From: Antilocapra americana
Taxonomy: Eukaryota; Chordata; Mammalia; Artiodactyla; Antilocapridae
DNA length: 64,000 bases
Direction: 5' to 3'
Assembly (NCBI GenBank): GCA_007570785.1
Contig: ML664161.1
Location: 16,458,861-16,522,860, forward strand
The translations under genes and the position numbers were made by a program. The notes beneath the pieces are model-generated. The model was not told where the DNA came from, made no database searches, and saw only the letters and a list, made by a program, of their open reading frames with translations. Shown here piece by piece: positions 35,110 to 47,892 of this stretch (positions are counted from its first letter, which is position 1; every line of letters begins with the position of its first letter).

Positions 35110-37900
35110 CAACTTCCTGTGATTACAAAGTAATCTTACTTTTGTATCTGAGTAAACTGCTTAAAAATATCCAAAGACAATTCAATTACAGGTTCATTTT
35201 ATTTTAAGCCTTCTCAGGTAATTTCTTCTGTGATTTCTAATCTGATCAAAAGGACTTAGATTTCGGAAACTAGAAATGCTAAATCCAGGTGGCCAAAACT
35301 GCCACTTTGGTGATATCCCATCTGGGACTATGACCTAAGTAAGTATCAGGAAGTATTGCCTAAAAGAAATTCAAATGAAGGCTATGCCTGGAGTGGAGTG
35401 GTCAGCCAGTGCCAACAGGAGTTTGTGTGTTCATTCCCAAACTTGAATTGAGCTTTTAGCCACATGACCTCAGATTATACATTTGGAACTTCTTGAAAAG
35501 AATTTTCTTGTGAAAAACAAATTTCTTTTGATTTTGAAATCTGAATGCTTCCAAATTTTAAAATTAAGTTAATTCCCAATTAAAAGTTTATTAAATTACA
35601 TAACTTTTAGAGACTTCAATTAGATAATACATACATCAGCTAAATATCAATACATATGGTTATGTACATAAACAAAATAATTGAAAAAATAAAACAATTG
35701 GAAAACAATATGTATCACAGGTAGGTTTTTTTCAAAGGTTCTTGCTAGTATCTCTGCAACTTACTATGGGGGTAGAGCTTACAGCTTGTACAGAATGAAG
35801 ATGTCACCTGGGTTGATGTCCACAGGGATCCTAAATGAATCAGGATCCCTGGAGTGCCTGAATGTCTTTCTAATCATCTAATCTGTAACTCACATTTCTA
35901 TTGTTATACAGATGGTATATTAGTTCAGTTTGCTGAAATGTCAAACTTTCTGGCTAAAGTCACAGTTTGATTAATTTCAAATGTAGGACACATAATTATA
36001 TCAATAGATAAATGAAACTTGCTCTTGAAGCTTCCATTTAAGTGCATGTTAAAAAAACAACCTCTCAATTCTCTCTCCCATTGCATGCTTTGAAACTAAG
36101 AACGGGAATGCCTGGATTAGGAGGACAACCAGGCAGGCCACTCTGGCTGGTAAGTGTTTGAAGGTTTTGAAGTCAGTATTTACGTTGTGCCTAGTCTCAT
36201 GGCCCATTCTCTATATTACATATTTATTTATTTTTTTTGAGTTTCTCCTTCAGCTGACAAACTGGAACAGGAAAGAAATAGTCGTCAAGTTTTGAATTTT
36301 TCTTGGGTATAATTCCACCAAGTTGTCAAGGGATACCCTAACCCAGCGATGTGTGGCAACATGGCTTTATACATATGTGGTTACTGAGGTTAGTTAGGTG
36401 TGGTCTGTGTTGACAAAGCATGGGATATGAAGTTGGAAACCCAGGGTTTGAGATATAGAAACAATATTTTGCATTTTTGTCTAATCTAAGGCTGAGAGCT
36501 TAGTTTTCTCAATTGGAGAGTGAGATTAGTATTAGTTACTGACTCACTGACTTTTCAGGGTTTTTGTGATGAGCAAATAGATAACATATAAACATGAGTA
36601 TTCAATATACACTAATAATTTTATAAATCAGCGAAATCTCATTAGCTAAGTAAATTATTTTCTACATGTACTTGGGAGTCTACAGAATCCTCAAGAGCTA
36701 TTTATTATTTTAAAAGAATAATTTGAGAAGGCTACACTGTAATGAAATGAAAAAGTTAATGAACTTCCCCTAACAATAGGGAAACAAGGCAAGTCTGGAT
36801 CTGGCCCGTTAAGGTAGCGGTTGCAAAACTCCAAGGGACCACTAGATCGCTGATGAATTCACAGACTGCGCTTTGTGTTCAAAGGCTGGCAAGTGTAGGG
36901 CCACATTATGAAACCTATTCAACTAAAGTTATGCAATCACAATAAAAAGGATGACCTTCCATTTTCAAAGTCTAAGAAAGGATTCAACATAGAGGACCTT
37001 AAGACTGTCAAAACATTTCTAGCAGTTCCAAAAGTATGTATTTCTACTAAGGAGTTCTCTGGTTTGTCTAATGAATTATAAATAGGCACCACCTTCATAT
37101 CTTGCTCCTAACTCTGAAAGGCTAGAACAGTTGGGTGGGCTATTGAGTTCATGGAGGTGTTGAGTCATTTCTACACTCTATTTTAGGCAGATTGCCTATA
37201 CTGAAAATATATCTATAATCTGTGTCTCAAGTCATTATAAATAAGCAGAAAATGACTTGATAATATTAAGTTGCCTATGATGTTTTTCTCAGTCTGTTAA
37301 AGATGGATTCTCTGCTATCCCATACACTTTCTTTCTCCTAAATCTCAGATGCATTATCAAAAGAGATTAAATTAACATTTAAAAGAGATTTTTAAATGGC
37401 CTGAACTCATTTCAACCTTCTAAATAATGCATTATGGTTTACTAGGTTCAAAGAGAAAAGCAACTACATGATACTGATATTTTATTAGATTGAAATTGAT
37501 TCTAATTCTACATAGATGTTATGTGTATAGAAGAAGTTAATTTCTCTAAGAACTTAGTTGTTATCACATCAACATATGCCAGAGTTTATTAAGCTTTTAA
37601 AAGTTTCCCAGAAAATATAAAAGGTCTTAGGTTCTCCACTTAAGCTATTCCTCTCAACACTAAATTGAAGAAAGCTTAAAATGGTTTAAATCTATCAAAA
37701 TTTCTTTGTCTGAAAATTCACCATTGTTCTTCCCTCCCCCACAGATTAACAATATCACACTATTTCCTTTTAGTCACTTACAATCTGTTCAGTTATAATA
37801 AAACCAAAACCCAATTAACCAGTATCCTCAATTAATTTTTCAAGAAAATGTCATGATTAGAAGAAAAAGTTAATTTACAAACAACTAACCTCATCTGAAG
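35110..37900. other. Quiet AT-rich DNA
   Basis: No repeat family identified. Short exon-like patches at 35779-35872 (minus) and 36091-36139 (plus; donor CTG|gtaagt) are weak. Confidence 0.4.
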
Positions 37901-39299
37901 GATACTAAAGTTTCCAGGTTGTGCCCCATACTCAGTACACATTCAGCCCATCTCTGGCAATGACATCTGGGTACCACTCAGTGAGGAGAGGTACACTGAG
38001 TAATAGCCCTGAGGGCTGTAGTACCCCAATTTGTCAAAGAAAGAATTAGGTATACAGTTATTGTATTTAGTAACATGGAAAGAGCATTAATACATTTTAG
38101 AAAGGTCTGACACTCAAAAGCGTTTATTCCCCTTTTAGTCAACCATGATGTGATGAAAATTTCAACTAACAACAACACTCAAATAGTTCTGAGTGTTTTT
38201 GTTAATTTAAACCTTGTATTATTTCACCACTCAAAAAATCACAGACTTCTTTTTAAGTTTTTATACATAAACACTGTTTTTCCTCAAATTTCACCACCAA
38301 AGTTTAATTATTTTAAAGGCTTACTTGTGATTTTTTCCCTTCGTCCATCACAGATCACAGTTGCTTCTAGAGGTGACACATTTATGTATGTCATAAATAC
38401 ATGCTCTGTTGTATTTAAATACATATTATATACTACTATATATGTATGTATCATAGCTAATTTATTCAACTGAATAAAAATGTTGGGTTCATTTTCTAGT
38501 TTTATTTCTATCAATAATAGATGTTTGTAAAAACGTTATTGCAAATATCTTTTAAGAGATTTTAAATTTCAGTAAAAATTTAGCATACTGGATTGTAGAA
38601 CTACATTAAAGTCATCAAAATGTAGAAATTCTAGAAATATTTTTTTTCTGCTTGACCTTTCCAACAACTTAAAAAGTTTCTTTCAGTAGGCTTAGAGTTA
38701 TGTTGACCTTTTCTTTGAAAAAGGAAAATAAAGTTCTTTGCATGCTTATTTTCTTAGAGAAGATTTAATTGGAAATAGAAATGCATTTCTTGACTCTGGA
38801 TATTTTAATATCATAGGGCTTCAGTTACAGCAATAATATGAACTATGTCACAGTTAAACAAAGACAGTGACTGACAGGTTTTGAAAGAATTTAACTTGTA
38901 TTTCTCTATTATGGATTATTGTTTATTTAGATCTATTTTACTTGGTACTATAAAATTTTACTCATTTATTTTTCAGTTTAAATTCTGTGAAGGTATATAG
39001 TTTTATTTAAAAATCATATCATACCATGTGAATATTTTTATATTTTCCCCCTTCTCTAAAATGAACAATGAAGTTAGGTTACTTCATATGCTGGGGTCTT
39101 TTATGAATATGGTTTCTCTCTGATATTTGTGACTGCAGAGTCAAGAGCAATAGCTGACAAAAATATACGGACTGGATCTTTCCTTTGATTAACTTGGCTT
39201 CAGAAAGTTGATGCCTTAAGTGCAAACACAGTTCTTATAATGTCGATCTTCCTATAGGGAATCAAATTTCGACAGAGGACAGTCCAGACTCTAAGAGCT

Positions 39300-39715
39300 G
39301 CACGGCATTCATGAATGTTCAGAGAAGGAGCTCTTTGTGCCTGTTTTCCTGGTTCGGTCTGCAGGATTCTCCTCCATCACTTCCTCTCCTGCAGCTTCCC
39401 TCTCACCAGCTATTCTGCACCACTCACCACGCCAGTTAAGGCTGTAGGCATGCACGTTTCTGTTGTCTCTGCAGAGACTGTTTTCTTCACTTGGAAGTCC
39501 CATCTCCTCATCTCTACATGTTGAATTCAATTCATTCTTCCAGATCCTGCTTAATTACAATTTTTTCTTAGTTGAGGTCTAGACTGTGATCTCCCTGAAG
39601 TTGGACACAGAGTCTTATAGTCTATTTTGTGTTGCCATGAGCACAGTGTCTTGTGGGCACAGGGGCACTAAATGAAGGCTCTTTGAGTGAGCAAATGAAG
39701 GAAGGCATGGATAGA
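39300..39715 (+). repeat. L2 LINE 3' region
   Basis: cattcttccagatcctgcttaattac, gtctagactgtgatctccctgaag and gtgtcttgtgggcacaggggcactaaatgaagg match L2. The 69-codon frames here on both strands are explained by it. Confidence 0.7.
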
Positions 39716-40244
39716 TGGACAGATGATACATAGTCCTATCTGTCTAAGACTTGTTTTCTCCTAAACCTGGGTTACAGAGGTATGACAGCACCTCCTTCCC
39801 TCCTCCTCCTCCCTTGAGCAGAAATTGGAAATCTTGGCTCCTGGCTAAAAATTTAATGGAGTCCTTACCCATGATAATTTAAAGCCCTTTGATCCCACCG
39901 TAGTAGCCAAGGGAAAGGCTATTATGAGTTTATGACTCATCCACAGGCTCTTTTCATATTTTCTGCAAAACCCGTTATGGAGGTGGTGGAAATCACATTA
40001 ACTTTGGATTAAAACATAGTAGGAATTTGAAATAGGGAGAAAGGATAGAAGATTATCTTAAAAAAAAAAAAAACCCTCTGCATAACTAAAAAGATGAATT
40101 TGGTGGCAATTTAGTCCTCTCTTCTGCCTCTTTCTTGTTCAAGTTACCTCCTTAAACCTCCAGTTATGTCTGCTAGAGACACAGATACCTCTGTAAGATG
40201 CAACATTTTTGCTTGTAACTGAGGAATAGAGCCATGTTCCACAT

Positions 40245-40446
40245 GTGGTGCAGTTGGTAAAGAATCTGCCTGTCAATGCAGGAGACACAAGATTTTTTGA
40301 TCCATGGGTCGGGAAGATCCCCTGGAGGAGGGCATGGCAACCCACTCCAGTGTTCTTCTCTGGAAAATTCCATGGACAGAGGGGCCTGGTGGGCTACAGT
40401 CCATGGGGTTGCAAAGAGTCGGACATGACTGAGCGTACACATGCAC
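40245..40446 (+). mobile_element. Bov-tA SINE with long target-site duplication
   Basis: Runs from gtggtgcagttggtaaagaatctgcc to gttgcaaagagtcggacatgactgagcg. The flanks 40221-40244 and 40447-40470 are 24-base direct repeats with two differences (start gaggaatagagcc, end tccacat). Confidence 0.95.
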
Positions 40447-40648
40447 GAGGAATAGAGCCGTGCTCCACATTCATACCGATAAGGTGTGGAAGAAGGAGAG
40501 AAAACAGAGAAATGACTTGTATGTTTTGCTTTGTACCACATATGAAGAGCCCAGAATGGTGCATGACACAGAATAGGTTGAATGAACGATTGCAAATCCA
40601 TAAGCACCAATGTTAAAGCAGAAGTAGGATCTCAGAGCCAGAACACTT

Positions 40649-40859
40649 GTTTAATTGCTAAGTTGTGTCTGACTCTTGCTGCCACATGGACTGTAGCCCA
40701 CCAGGATCCTCTGTTTATGGGATTTCCCAGGCAAGAATACTGGAGTGGGATGCCATTTACCCCCCTCCCCCCGGGGAATCTTTCCAACCCAGGGATTGAA
40801 CTTGTGTCTCCTGCATTGCAGGCAGATTCCTTACCAACTGAGCCACCAGGGAAGCTGCT
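40649..40859 (-). mobile_element. Bov-tA SINE, full length, with target-site duplication
   Basis: The minus strand reads from the tRNA-like head (cttccctggtggctcagttgg) to the B-A tail. AGAACACTT flanks it at 40640-40648 and 40860-40868. A C-run (40760-40773) interrupts the middle. Confidence 0.95.
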
Positions 40860-40980
40860 AGAACACTTAGTGTCCCCTAAATTTTCAGAAACCTTGTGAA
40901 GTGGTGCTGGGATGGAGAGGCATTGAATTTCATAGCACAGGAGTGCTTTTAGCCAATCTTATTTTGGTCCTAAGATTCAG

Positions 40981-41199
40981 GGAGACCCACTGATGTAGAG
41001 GTTATATATAATAAAAGGGGAGAAACTAACTTTAATCAAAGATGCCTGAAGGAAAGACTAGTACATTCTTGTTCAGTGATAGTGAAACCAACACAAATTA
41101 ACTCAGCGGTGAGAGATATGCAGGAAAATCACCCAATTTTTGATGATTACTGGAAAAAGTTAAAAGTTGCAGTGACGTTTAATGTGGAAATACAGTGAT
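40981..41199 (+). other. Open frame after a good acceptor, status unknown
   Basis: cttattttggtcctaagattcag is followed by 72 open codons (RPTDVEVIYNKRGETNF..., then QENHPIFDDYWKKLKVAV) to TGA at 41197-41199, with no internal Met until late. A donor-like GCG|gtgaga at 41109 lies inside. No homology recognised. It may be chance. Confidence 0.2.
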
Positions 41200-41454
41200 T
41201 ATGTGCTCTGCCTGGAGGAAGGTAGAAAGCATTTTCTGAGTTAAACAATTTCCTGAGCAATATGAGGAGAGTTAGCCCTCAAGAAGATGGCTGTGTGTAT
41301 TAGATGTGCTCTTCACTTTGACACCTCCAAGAAAAAAACAATTCTTTATGTTTAATAATGAAAAGTGCAAGTTTTAATTCTTGGGAAACTACTCAGAACT
41401 GTAAACTTATCTGAAGAGTGTCAACAAAGAAGAGATGAACCTCAAAGCATGTAG

Positions 41455-41615
41455 TTAATTAAAATAGCTATCCACATGGTATTAAGCACGTTATTATTTC
41501 CAGCTGAACTCTCATAAACATTTCTTTGAAGTATGAGTATATCCTCATTTTAGAAGAGAGGAACTTGAAACCCAGAAAGAATAACTTGCCCAAAGACAGG
41601 TCTCTAATAATAATA
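41455..41615 (-). repeat. MIR fragment
   Basis: ctctcataaacatttctttgaag, atcctcattttagaagagaggaacttg and aacttgcccaaagacagg. Confidence 0.65.
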
Positions 41616-41629
41616 CTAGTAGTAATAAT

Positions 41630-41880
41630 AGTCACTTTCTGGGCATCTAAAATGTACCAGGTGCTGTGCTGAATACCTTACATACATTTCTACAGTGCCT
41701 GGGTCTCAACGATCCTTTGAGGGGTATACTTTTATTTTAACCATTTTACAGATGAAGAAACTGAGACAAAGAGAGTTAAGCAGAGAGAGCTACTATGTCT
41801 CAGACTGGGACAGGAGCCCAGAGTCTGACCTCAGGCTCTCTGTTTTTAACTACTATGTTTTATTGTCTCTCATTTAGAAG
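41630..41880 (-). repeat. MIR SINE
   Basis: taccaggtgctgtgctgaatacctt, attttacagatgaagaaactgag, and caggagcccagagtctgacctc to the end. Confidence 0.85.
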
Positions 41881-42059
41881 TCAAGTTTGTTTAACACAAA
41901 CTACACCCTTAGCCATGCCCTCTACTACCACTAGGTTCTATTTAGTGATACTTCAGAATTTTCACTGCAGTTTACTTCTTCCTTGGGTAAAAGCGTATGG
42001 ATTCCAAGTAGCCGTGTGTGAATAAGTTTCTATTGTTAAACAGGCCGCGTGGGTGGTGG

Positions 42060-42145
42060 GAAAGGCAAGCACCAGGATTTGGACACAGGCACATCTGACT
42101 CCCAAACCCATGTTTGCTCTTCTATTCTGCGCTGGATAGCTTGAT
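42060..42145 (-). repeat. MIR fragment
   Basis: agcaccaggatttggacacaggcacatctgactcc to ttgctcttctattctgcgctgg is the 5' part of a MIR in reverse. Confidence 0.5.
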
Positions 42146-42204
42146 AGGAAAAGCCCTGAACACACCATGGCACAGCAACTTCTATAGTGTCACTGAAATG
42201 ATTC

Positions 42205-42395
42205 CTTTCTGCCTCTCTCGGGACCAAGAGGCAGAAAGCCTAGGCTTAAATCTCAGCACTTCCACATCTGAGGATGTCACTTTGGGTCAAGTCGCCTTTC
42301 TGAGCTTCTCCGCTCTCATCTGTTAGAATACCTACTTTACAGGGCTGTATGAGAGAACACAGCCAAGGGAGTGAAAGGTGTGGGTGTTTGACAGA
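42205..42395 (+). repeat. MIR SINE
   Basis: ggcttaaatctcagcacttcc, tttgggtcaagtcgcctttctgagc and acctactttacagggctgtatgag. Confidence 0.7.
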
Positions 42396-42814
42396 CATTA
42401 GTCTCCTTTTCTTTCTTTCTTGCTCTTTTGTGTCTCTCTCAGGCAAGACAAGAGATATCACTATTTTTAAGTGATATGAGCACTATGCTACAATTGGTAT
42501 ATATTCATGTGTACTTCATGAGACATCCACAGGCTGTAGAGAAGAAAACGGGTCCTCTGAAATGAAAATATATGAAAAATTTTTTTAGTCTTCAAGTCCG
42601 ACTGAATTCTCTAAGATACTCCATATTTCAGGCCAGCTCAAGCCCAGCTGTGGGTCTGGAAGCACATTCCACAGATAGGAGGACTTGATCAAGTACCATC
42701 TCATTCTATGCTTTTGTGACTTCACATCTGTATATTCTGTCTTTTGTGTATTTGTCATCTGTGTATACTACAATTACCAGCACAAACGGGAAGGCAAGGT
42801 CAGGGAGGTAACAA

Positions 42815-42990
42815 GACACTCTGCCAAATTTTTTACATTAGAGATCAAATCGAATTCTTAAAACACCCCAGAAAAGTAGGTCCTAATACTTCCTATAGTG
42901 ATGCTGAAGGTTGAAGTGGCAAGGTGGGATTTAATCAGGGTTGGTTTAACTCTGAAGCTGAAGATCTTCTACTACAGGAAGCTACCTCCT
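42815..42990 (-). repeat. MIR fragment
   Basis: Order attcttaaaacaccccagaaaag, gaagtggcaaggtgggattta and ttggtttaactctgaagctg, weakly conserved. Confidence 0.45.
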
Positions 42991-43864
42991 TCTCGGTACT
43001 TGATAAACAGGAATTAAATGGAAATAGGTTTTAGGCTCATGAAAACCTTTCCCAGCCAGAGATACTCCTTGTTAAGGGATAGGTCTATTTTGGTGATTAT
43101 TATGGGGAGACTTCACAGGCACCCTTGAGTCAACACTTGATGGAACTCAGGCTCTATGTGCTTGCATGTAGAAGTTGCAGGGTCAGCATCTAGGAGAATG
43201 CTTATTTCCATTTGAGTAATTTGTATGCAAACAGGATAGGCTGCCATTGGGTGAGGAGTTCATGGTGGGGACATATGTACATTATATTTCTGTTTATTGG
43301 AAGACAAGCTTAGCAAGGGCTTTCACTCAACTCTCTTTGAAATGAAAAAAGGAAAAAAGCAAACAGCAAATAACTTCCTTAAAATGATTAGATGTAACTT
43401 CCTTAGAACATTTAAATGTTAGAATTGTCTTTCTTGGCTCTAGAGAGAGTCTTGATAAAATGTCCATCAGCAAAAAGAATAAGGAACAGCCCTTGTAGGT
43501 TCCTGCTCCCAGATTTGTCTTCTAGAGCCAAATACTCTAAATAGGAAAGAGGGAGCCCCAAGCTTCTAATCTGGGAAGAATCTATCATGGTTACCATCTT
43601 TCTGCTTCTAATTTGAACTCTCTTTCTCTCCTTCCAATGGCTCTTCTTCATCCTTTTCTTTTTTTAGAAGGAAATTCACTTATGCTTCCTCTTTTCAACT
43701 TCCTTTTGACTTAGGTTGGAGCCTTGATAAAATGAAATTTGTGTTTAAATGTACATTCCCTTATCTCTAACAGAGAACCTGAAACATCCATTTTTTTGAA
43801 GCAAAGTTTAAGTCAGAAGCATTTAGACAAAACATGGTTTTAGCAGGGAAAAGAGGCATTAATG

Positions 43865-44015
43865 GAGAACCTGCTATGTGACAGGTATACATTACATGTT
43901 TGATCTAATTTAATCCTCACAAAAATCTTTCAAAATGAAGTTATTATTCTGCCCAAGCTTACTAAGAAGGAGATAGAGCTAACAGGATTACATAAATTTT
44001 CCCAAGATCTTTAGG
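43865..44015 (-). repeat. MIR fragment
   Basis: acctgctatgtgacaggtata, tctaatttaatcctcacaaaaatc and ggagatagagctaacagg. Confidence 0.65.
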
Positions 44016-44449
44016 AGGATATGTGTCTATTTTTCAGAATCCCTTAATAAACTTTTCATGTCTCCACAAACAAGTTCCAGGAGTATGAGATTGCTGTCAC
44101 CTCAGAGAGTTCTTCACACTTCACAGATGCTCACAAATTTTGGAATAAGCTTATTTGCACCTTGTGATACAAATAGATGTAAGTTGGCTTTCAAAATTAA
44201 TAAAAAAGAGAAAGAAAACACATAACAAACACGTGTCTATAGACTCAATGAAGCATAATACAGAATCAAAAGTAAGTCTGGTACAAAACGAATACTATGA
44301 ATTTCATTTTCCTAAGATACCTATTACTAATACTAACTAGGAACACTGAACCCTAATCAGTTACATAATTTCTAGTTTCTTTAAGACAGGAAACATACCA
44401 ATTGCTCTGGACATGTACAGCTCTTCTAAAATGCAATCTCTTCCCTCCT

Positions 44450-45440
44450 AGGGAATTCTACCCTACCAAAGGCTACTAGATAATATGCCCTCCACCTGTG
44501 TGATGTCCTAAAAATATCTTTAAGGGAGACATGATAGTGAATGCATTCCATTAGGCTGTTTCTCACTGCGTCTTTCCACACTGGCCAGTACCATCACACT
44601 AGGGCATAATCCAATGGGCACCATCCTGTCAATCAGTTACGGAACTAGCAGAATGAAGACTTTTACTTAGGATCTCAGTCTGTAGAAGGGGCACTCATCT
44701 CTCTGATGCTGGCAACTCAATGTTGAACTAAATTATAAATGTATTCTGGTCAATTGTATTTGCTGAGCGTCCATCTGAAGTTTTTCCTATCTATGCCCTC
44801 AAGCTTTTATGACTCTTCTTCCAGTGCTCTGAAACCCACAAAGTATCACCATCACAAGCACAATGGGCGTGAAAAGAGACATATGTGATCTGAGAATCTG
44901 AGAGGGACGACTCAGGCAGCATCCCCTCCCTGGTGCACAAGGATAGGGACGCCTACTGTGTCATCTGGAGCACAGCAATAAGCACAGTCACTGGTCCTTC
45001 CTGATATAGCCTGCAACCATCTGGGCCTCCAACATCCATTCACATTCAGGCACATCCCCTACTACTCCAACTCCTACATCTTTTGGCAGGAAATACCCAC
45101 ACAGCTGGATGGGACTCATAGGATGTTTTTATTTTTTGCCTCATTAAGCTGTAGCTTTCCTCAAGCGATGTGTGTTTTCTTTATATTTTATCCCAGAAAT
45201 TGTTTAACCGGAAGAAGGCATCTCAGAGAAGAGCTTCAGGAAAAGGCTTTGCAATGGGCAATAAAAGCACGTTGTCTCTGATTTATGGCACATTCACACT
45301 GTTCTTTCTCCTCCATTCCTTGAAAGATATAGGTATTTACTGTATTTTCTGTAAGAAAAGTTCTCTCTGGAGCTGGCGTGGCAGCTTTGTAACTGCTGGG
45401 CTGTGATTTGTTGCCTGCAAGATTATGGAGTAGAGAGCAA
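44450..45440. other. Mixed-composition DNA, no confident gene
   Basis: Somewhat richer in G+C than its flanks. Short open pieces exist (for example 45197-45281 after ttatattttatcccag, reading NCLTGRRHLREELQEKAL and stopping at TGA). No homology or repeat recognised. A degraded processed pseudogene is possible. Confidence 0.3.
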
Positions 45441-45449
45441 TAAGTCAGC

Positions 45450-45610
45450 CAGTCAGCAAACATTGCCAGGCACTGTACCAGGCTGAGGAATTGGTGGTAA
45501 ACAAGACAGATACGACGCTTACAATTTAGAATCAATGAGAGATAGTACTGAAACATTTTCAAATGTGATGAATACCATCAAGGAGAAGTGGAGGATGCTA
45601 TAAGAAGAGA
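45450..45610 (-). repeat. L2 fragment, antisense
   Basis: attgccaggcactgtaccaggctgagg-aattggtggtaaacaagacagatac is the antisense of an L2 region. Confidence 0.55.
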
Positions 45611-46082
45611 TCATGGCAGGATGTAAGATAAATATCTTTTCCTTCATTTAGATGACCCAGGATAACATCTCCTTCTCTCGCTTGTCTAGTGCTGCCTTTA
45701 GAATTTGACAGCTTGCCTGCTTTGACTTCTCGTACCATATTTCTGTTTGAAGGACAAGATATTCACTTGAACTATTATAAGCTGGTGATAAGAATGCCAT
45801 TCAACTAATTTAAAAATCTTCATTCATGTAGGAAGATCAACCTTGCCCTTGATGAAAAGAAATTTCATATTCATTTCATAGGAAAATTTAATTAGGAACT
45901 TTAATATATTGGTTATTTGCTTTAAATTATCTGTGAATCAGTCTGTTCAAAGACTTTGAGTGAATTCTTGATTATTCCAATAAAGGGAAAACTGGCATAA
46001 ATATTTATCAGCTGAGAGTGGATTCATGTTCCTCCATAGAACACTAGGAAGACTACCATTGGTAGGAGAGCAGCAGAGAGTA

Positions 46083-46244
46083 GTGGTTCTCAAATGTAGC
46101 ATCTGCGTTACCCAGGAACTTGTTAGAAATACAAATTCTTGAATCCTTCTCCCACCCTACTGAATTAGAAACTAGTGGTGGAGCCATTAAGCTGTTTTAA
46201 CAAGCCCTCCAGTTCTGGTGTGTGCAGAGTTTGAAAACCAGGGG
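46083..46244 (+). mobile_element. MER5A DNA transposon remnant
   Basis: Starts agtggttctcaaatgtagc, has ttagaaatacaaattcttgaatcc and ctactgaattagaaactagtgg, and ends tttgaaaaccaggg: a hAT-type MER5A. Confidence 0.8.
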
Positions 46245-46245
46245 T

Positions 46246-46490
46246 ACAGTGGTTAAGACCACAGGTTTGGGATCAGACAAATCTGGATTCAACTCCTAGT
46301 TCTACCACTTAGTGGCTATGAGACTATAGATAACAGCCTCGTCAAGCCTCTATTTCCCTATCTGTACAATAGGCACAGTAATAACAGTGTCTCCAACTTG
46401 TAATCTTGATATAAGAATGAAAAGAAGCAATGCTTGTAAAGTAGGTAAGCACAGTATGTATTTAAAAAGTGTTGGCTGTTATTTCAAATA
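46246..46490 (+). repeat. MIR SINE, nearly full length
   Basis: cagtggttaagaccacaggtttggg, tggattcaactcctagttctacc and gcctctatttccctatctgtac, in MIR order, directly after a MER5A. Confidence 0.85.
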
Positions 46491-46899
46491 AAGTTTTAGA
46501 TTTTTTTTTTAATCTATGTGACTGGACTAATGGGGTTATTGACCTTGTTTACATGGAGGACAAGTTGGGGCTATATTTATTTCTAATCACATGACATCCT
46601 ATTCAAGTAAACAGTGAATATCTAAACTATCATAAGTGCTATCAAAGTATTTCAAAGACATAGAAATTAAGGTATATAGTCAAGAGATATCTTTTGGCCC
46701 CACACCGGGAACACTGCATATAGAAGCTTCTCTCCTGCTAGGAGGTTTTCACAGGCTTCAGTTTTATCTGGGGTAGGTCTGACCTAGACCCCATCAGAGT
46801 GGCTTCTGCCTGGGGTCCTGAGATGAAGCCTTCCTTGTTACCTTGGCGGCTTAGCTGATACCTGTCTCTATAGAACACCTCCGAACCTCTCCTAAGGCA

Positions 46900-47050
46900 T
46901 GGATCATTTCTGATGTGTATTATGTGTATTATAGTTAATTATGAGCAGGCTCAATGTTACCTTCTTGAGATGGAGCCTAAATCTGAATCATTTTCATACT
47001 GCTGTCAGCATCGACCATCATACCTAGCCCCTGGGAAGGAATTATGTCTT
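46900..47050 (+). repeat. L2-like 3' end
   Basis: ggagcctaaatctgaatcattttc followed by catcatacctagcccctggg. The following gaatgaatgagtgaatg run (47060-47090) is its tail repeat. Confidence 0.4.
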
Positions 47051-47340
47051 TGGAATGAAAAAATGAGTGAATGAATGAGTGAATGAATGTTTTCAAACCT
47101 AAGTGCAAAAGTTGAAAGAACATACTTTAAACTCTTACCATCGTAGACACAGTAGCGCTCACTGTAAGAAAAGAGACAAGCTGTCTTACCCTCCCCTAAA
47201 GTGAAATCTGAATCTTAACTTTACTTTAGAAAGAAATGGAATCGAGTGGATTTTGCCTCCTAGACCCATGTGGCACATGCATATCCTGTTCTTATTAAGT
47301 ACTTACAATTTCAGGCCAATGATTCAATCTCTGAGGACCA

Positions 47341-47436
47341 TGCAAAGGGGTTGGTATGTATTTTCCATACCAAGAGGTTAGCTGGTATGCAAAGAGGTTG
47401 GTATGTATCCCTATCTGCAAAGAGGATGGTATATAT
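47341..47436. repeat. Three imperfect copies of a 21-base unit
   Basis: tgcaaagaggttggtatgta-type units begin at 47341, 47388 and 47416, with 1 to 3 differences. Confidence 0.8.
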
Positions 47437-47892
47437 TTCCTTGTCACCTTATACTTTTAATATACTAAGAGGATCAATAAAAAATTAGATTCTTTGTATA
47501 TTTAAGACATAGTGCACTACACATAAGAGATGCCTGATCAATATTTATTGGATAAATGAATGAGAGAAAAGAGGTAGTGAAGCACTGAACTTTGGCAAAC
47601 AAGAAAGCAATCAAGCAAATATAATAAGATGACTTATTTATCACTTTCATCTTAGAAACCAGACATTCTGGCTCTTTCTTAACTCAAGCTGGAAGACTCT
47701 GTGCAGAATCTGAGTAGGTAGGGTTGGAAAGTGCAGCACAGGGAAGAGTTCACATTAGAAATTCATCTTCCCCTTTCCTGGGGGAGATGCTCAGAGGCCA
47801 AAGGAAGTGACTTGCTTAAAAAAGGTTTCATTGGCAGCAGTGTGCTTTCACTAATAATACTGGTCATTATTTGACTCTGCATAGTGTTGTTT

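Noticed and set aside
36091..36139. Collagen-like GMPGLGGQPGRP reading before a perfect gtaagt donor
   Set aside because: Only four triplets, no pyrimidine tract before it, and no further collagen repeats nearby.
40173..40616. 145- and 123-codon frames on the two strands
   Set aside because: Both translate a Bov-tA SINE.
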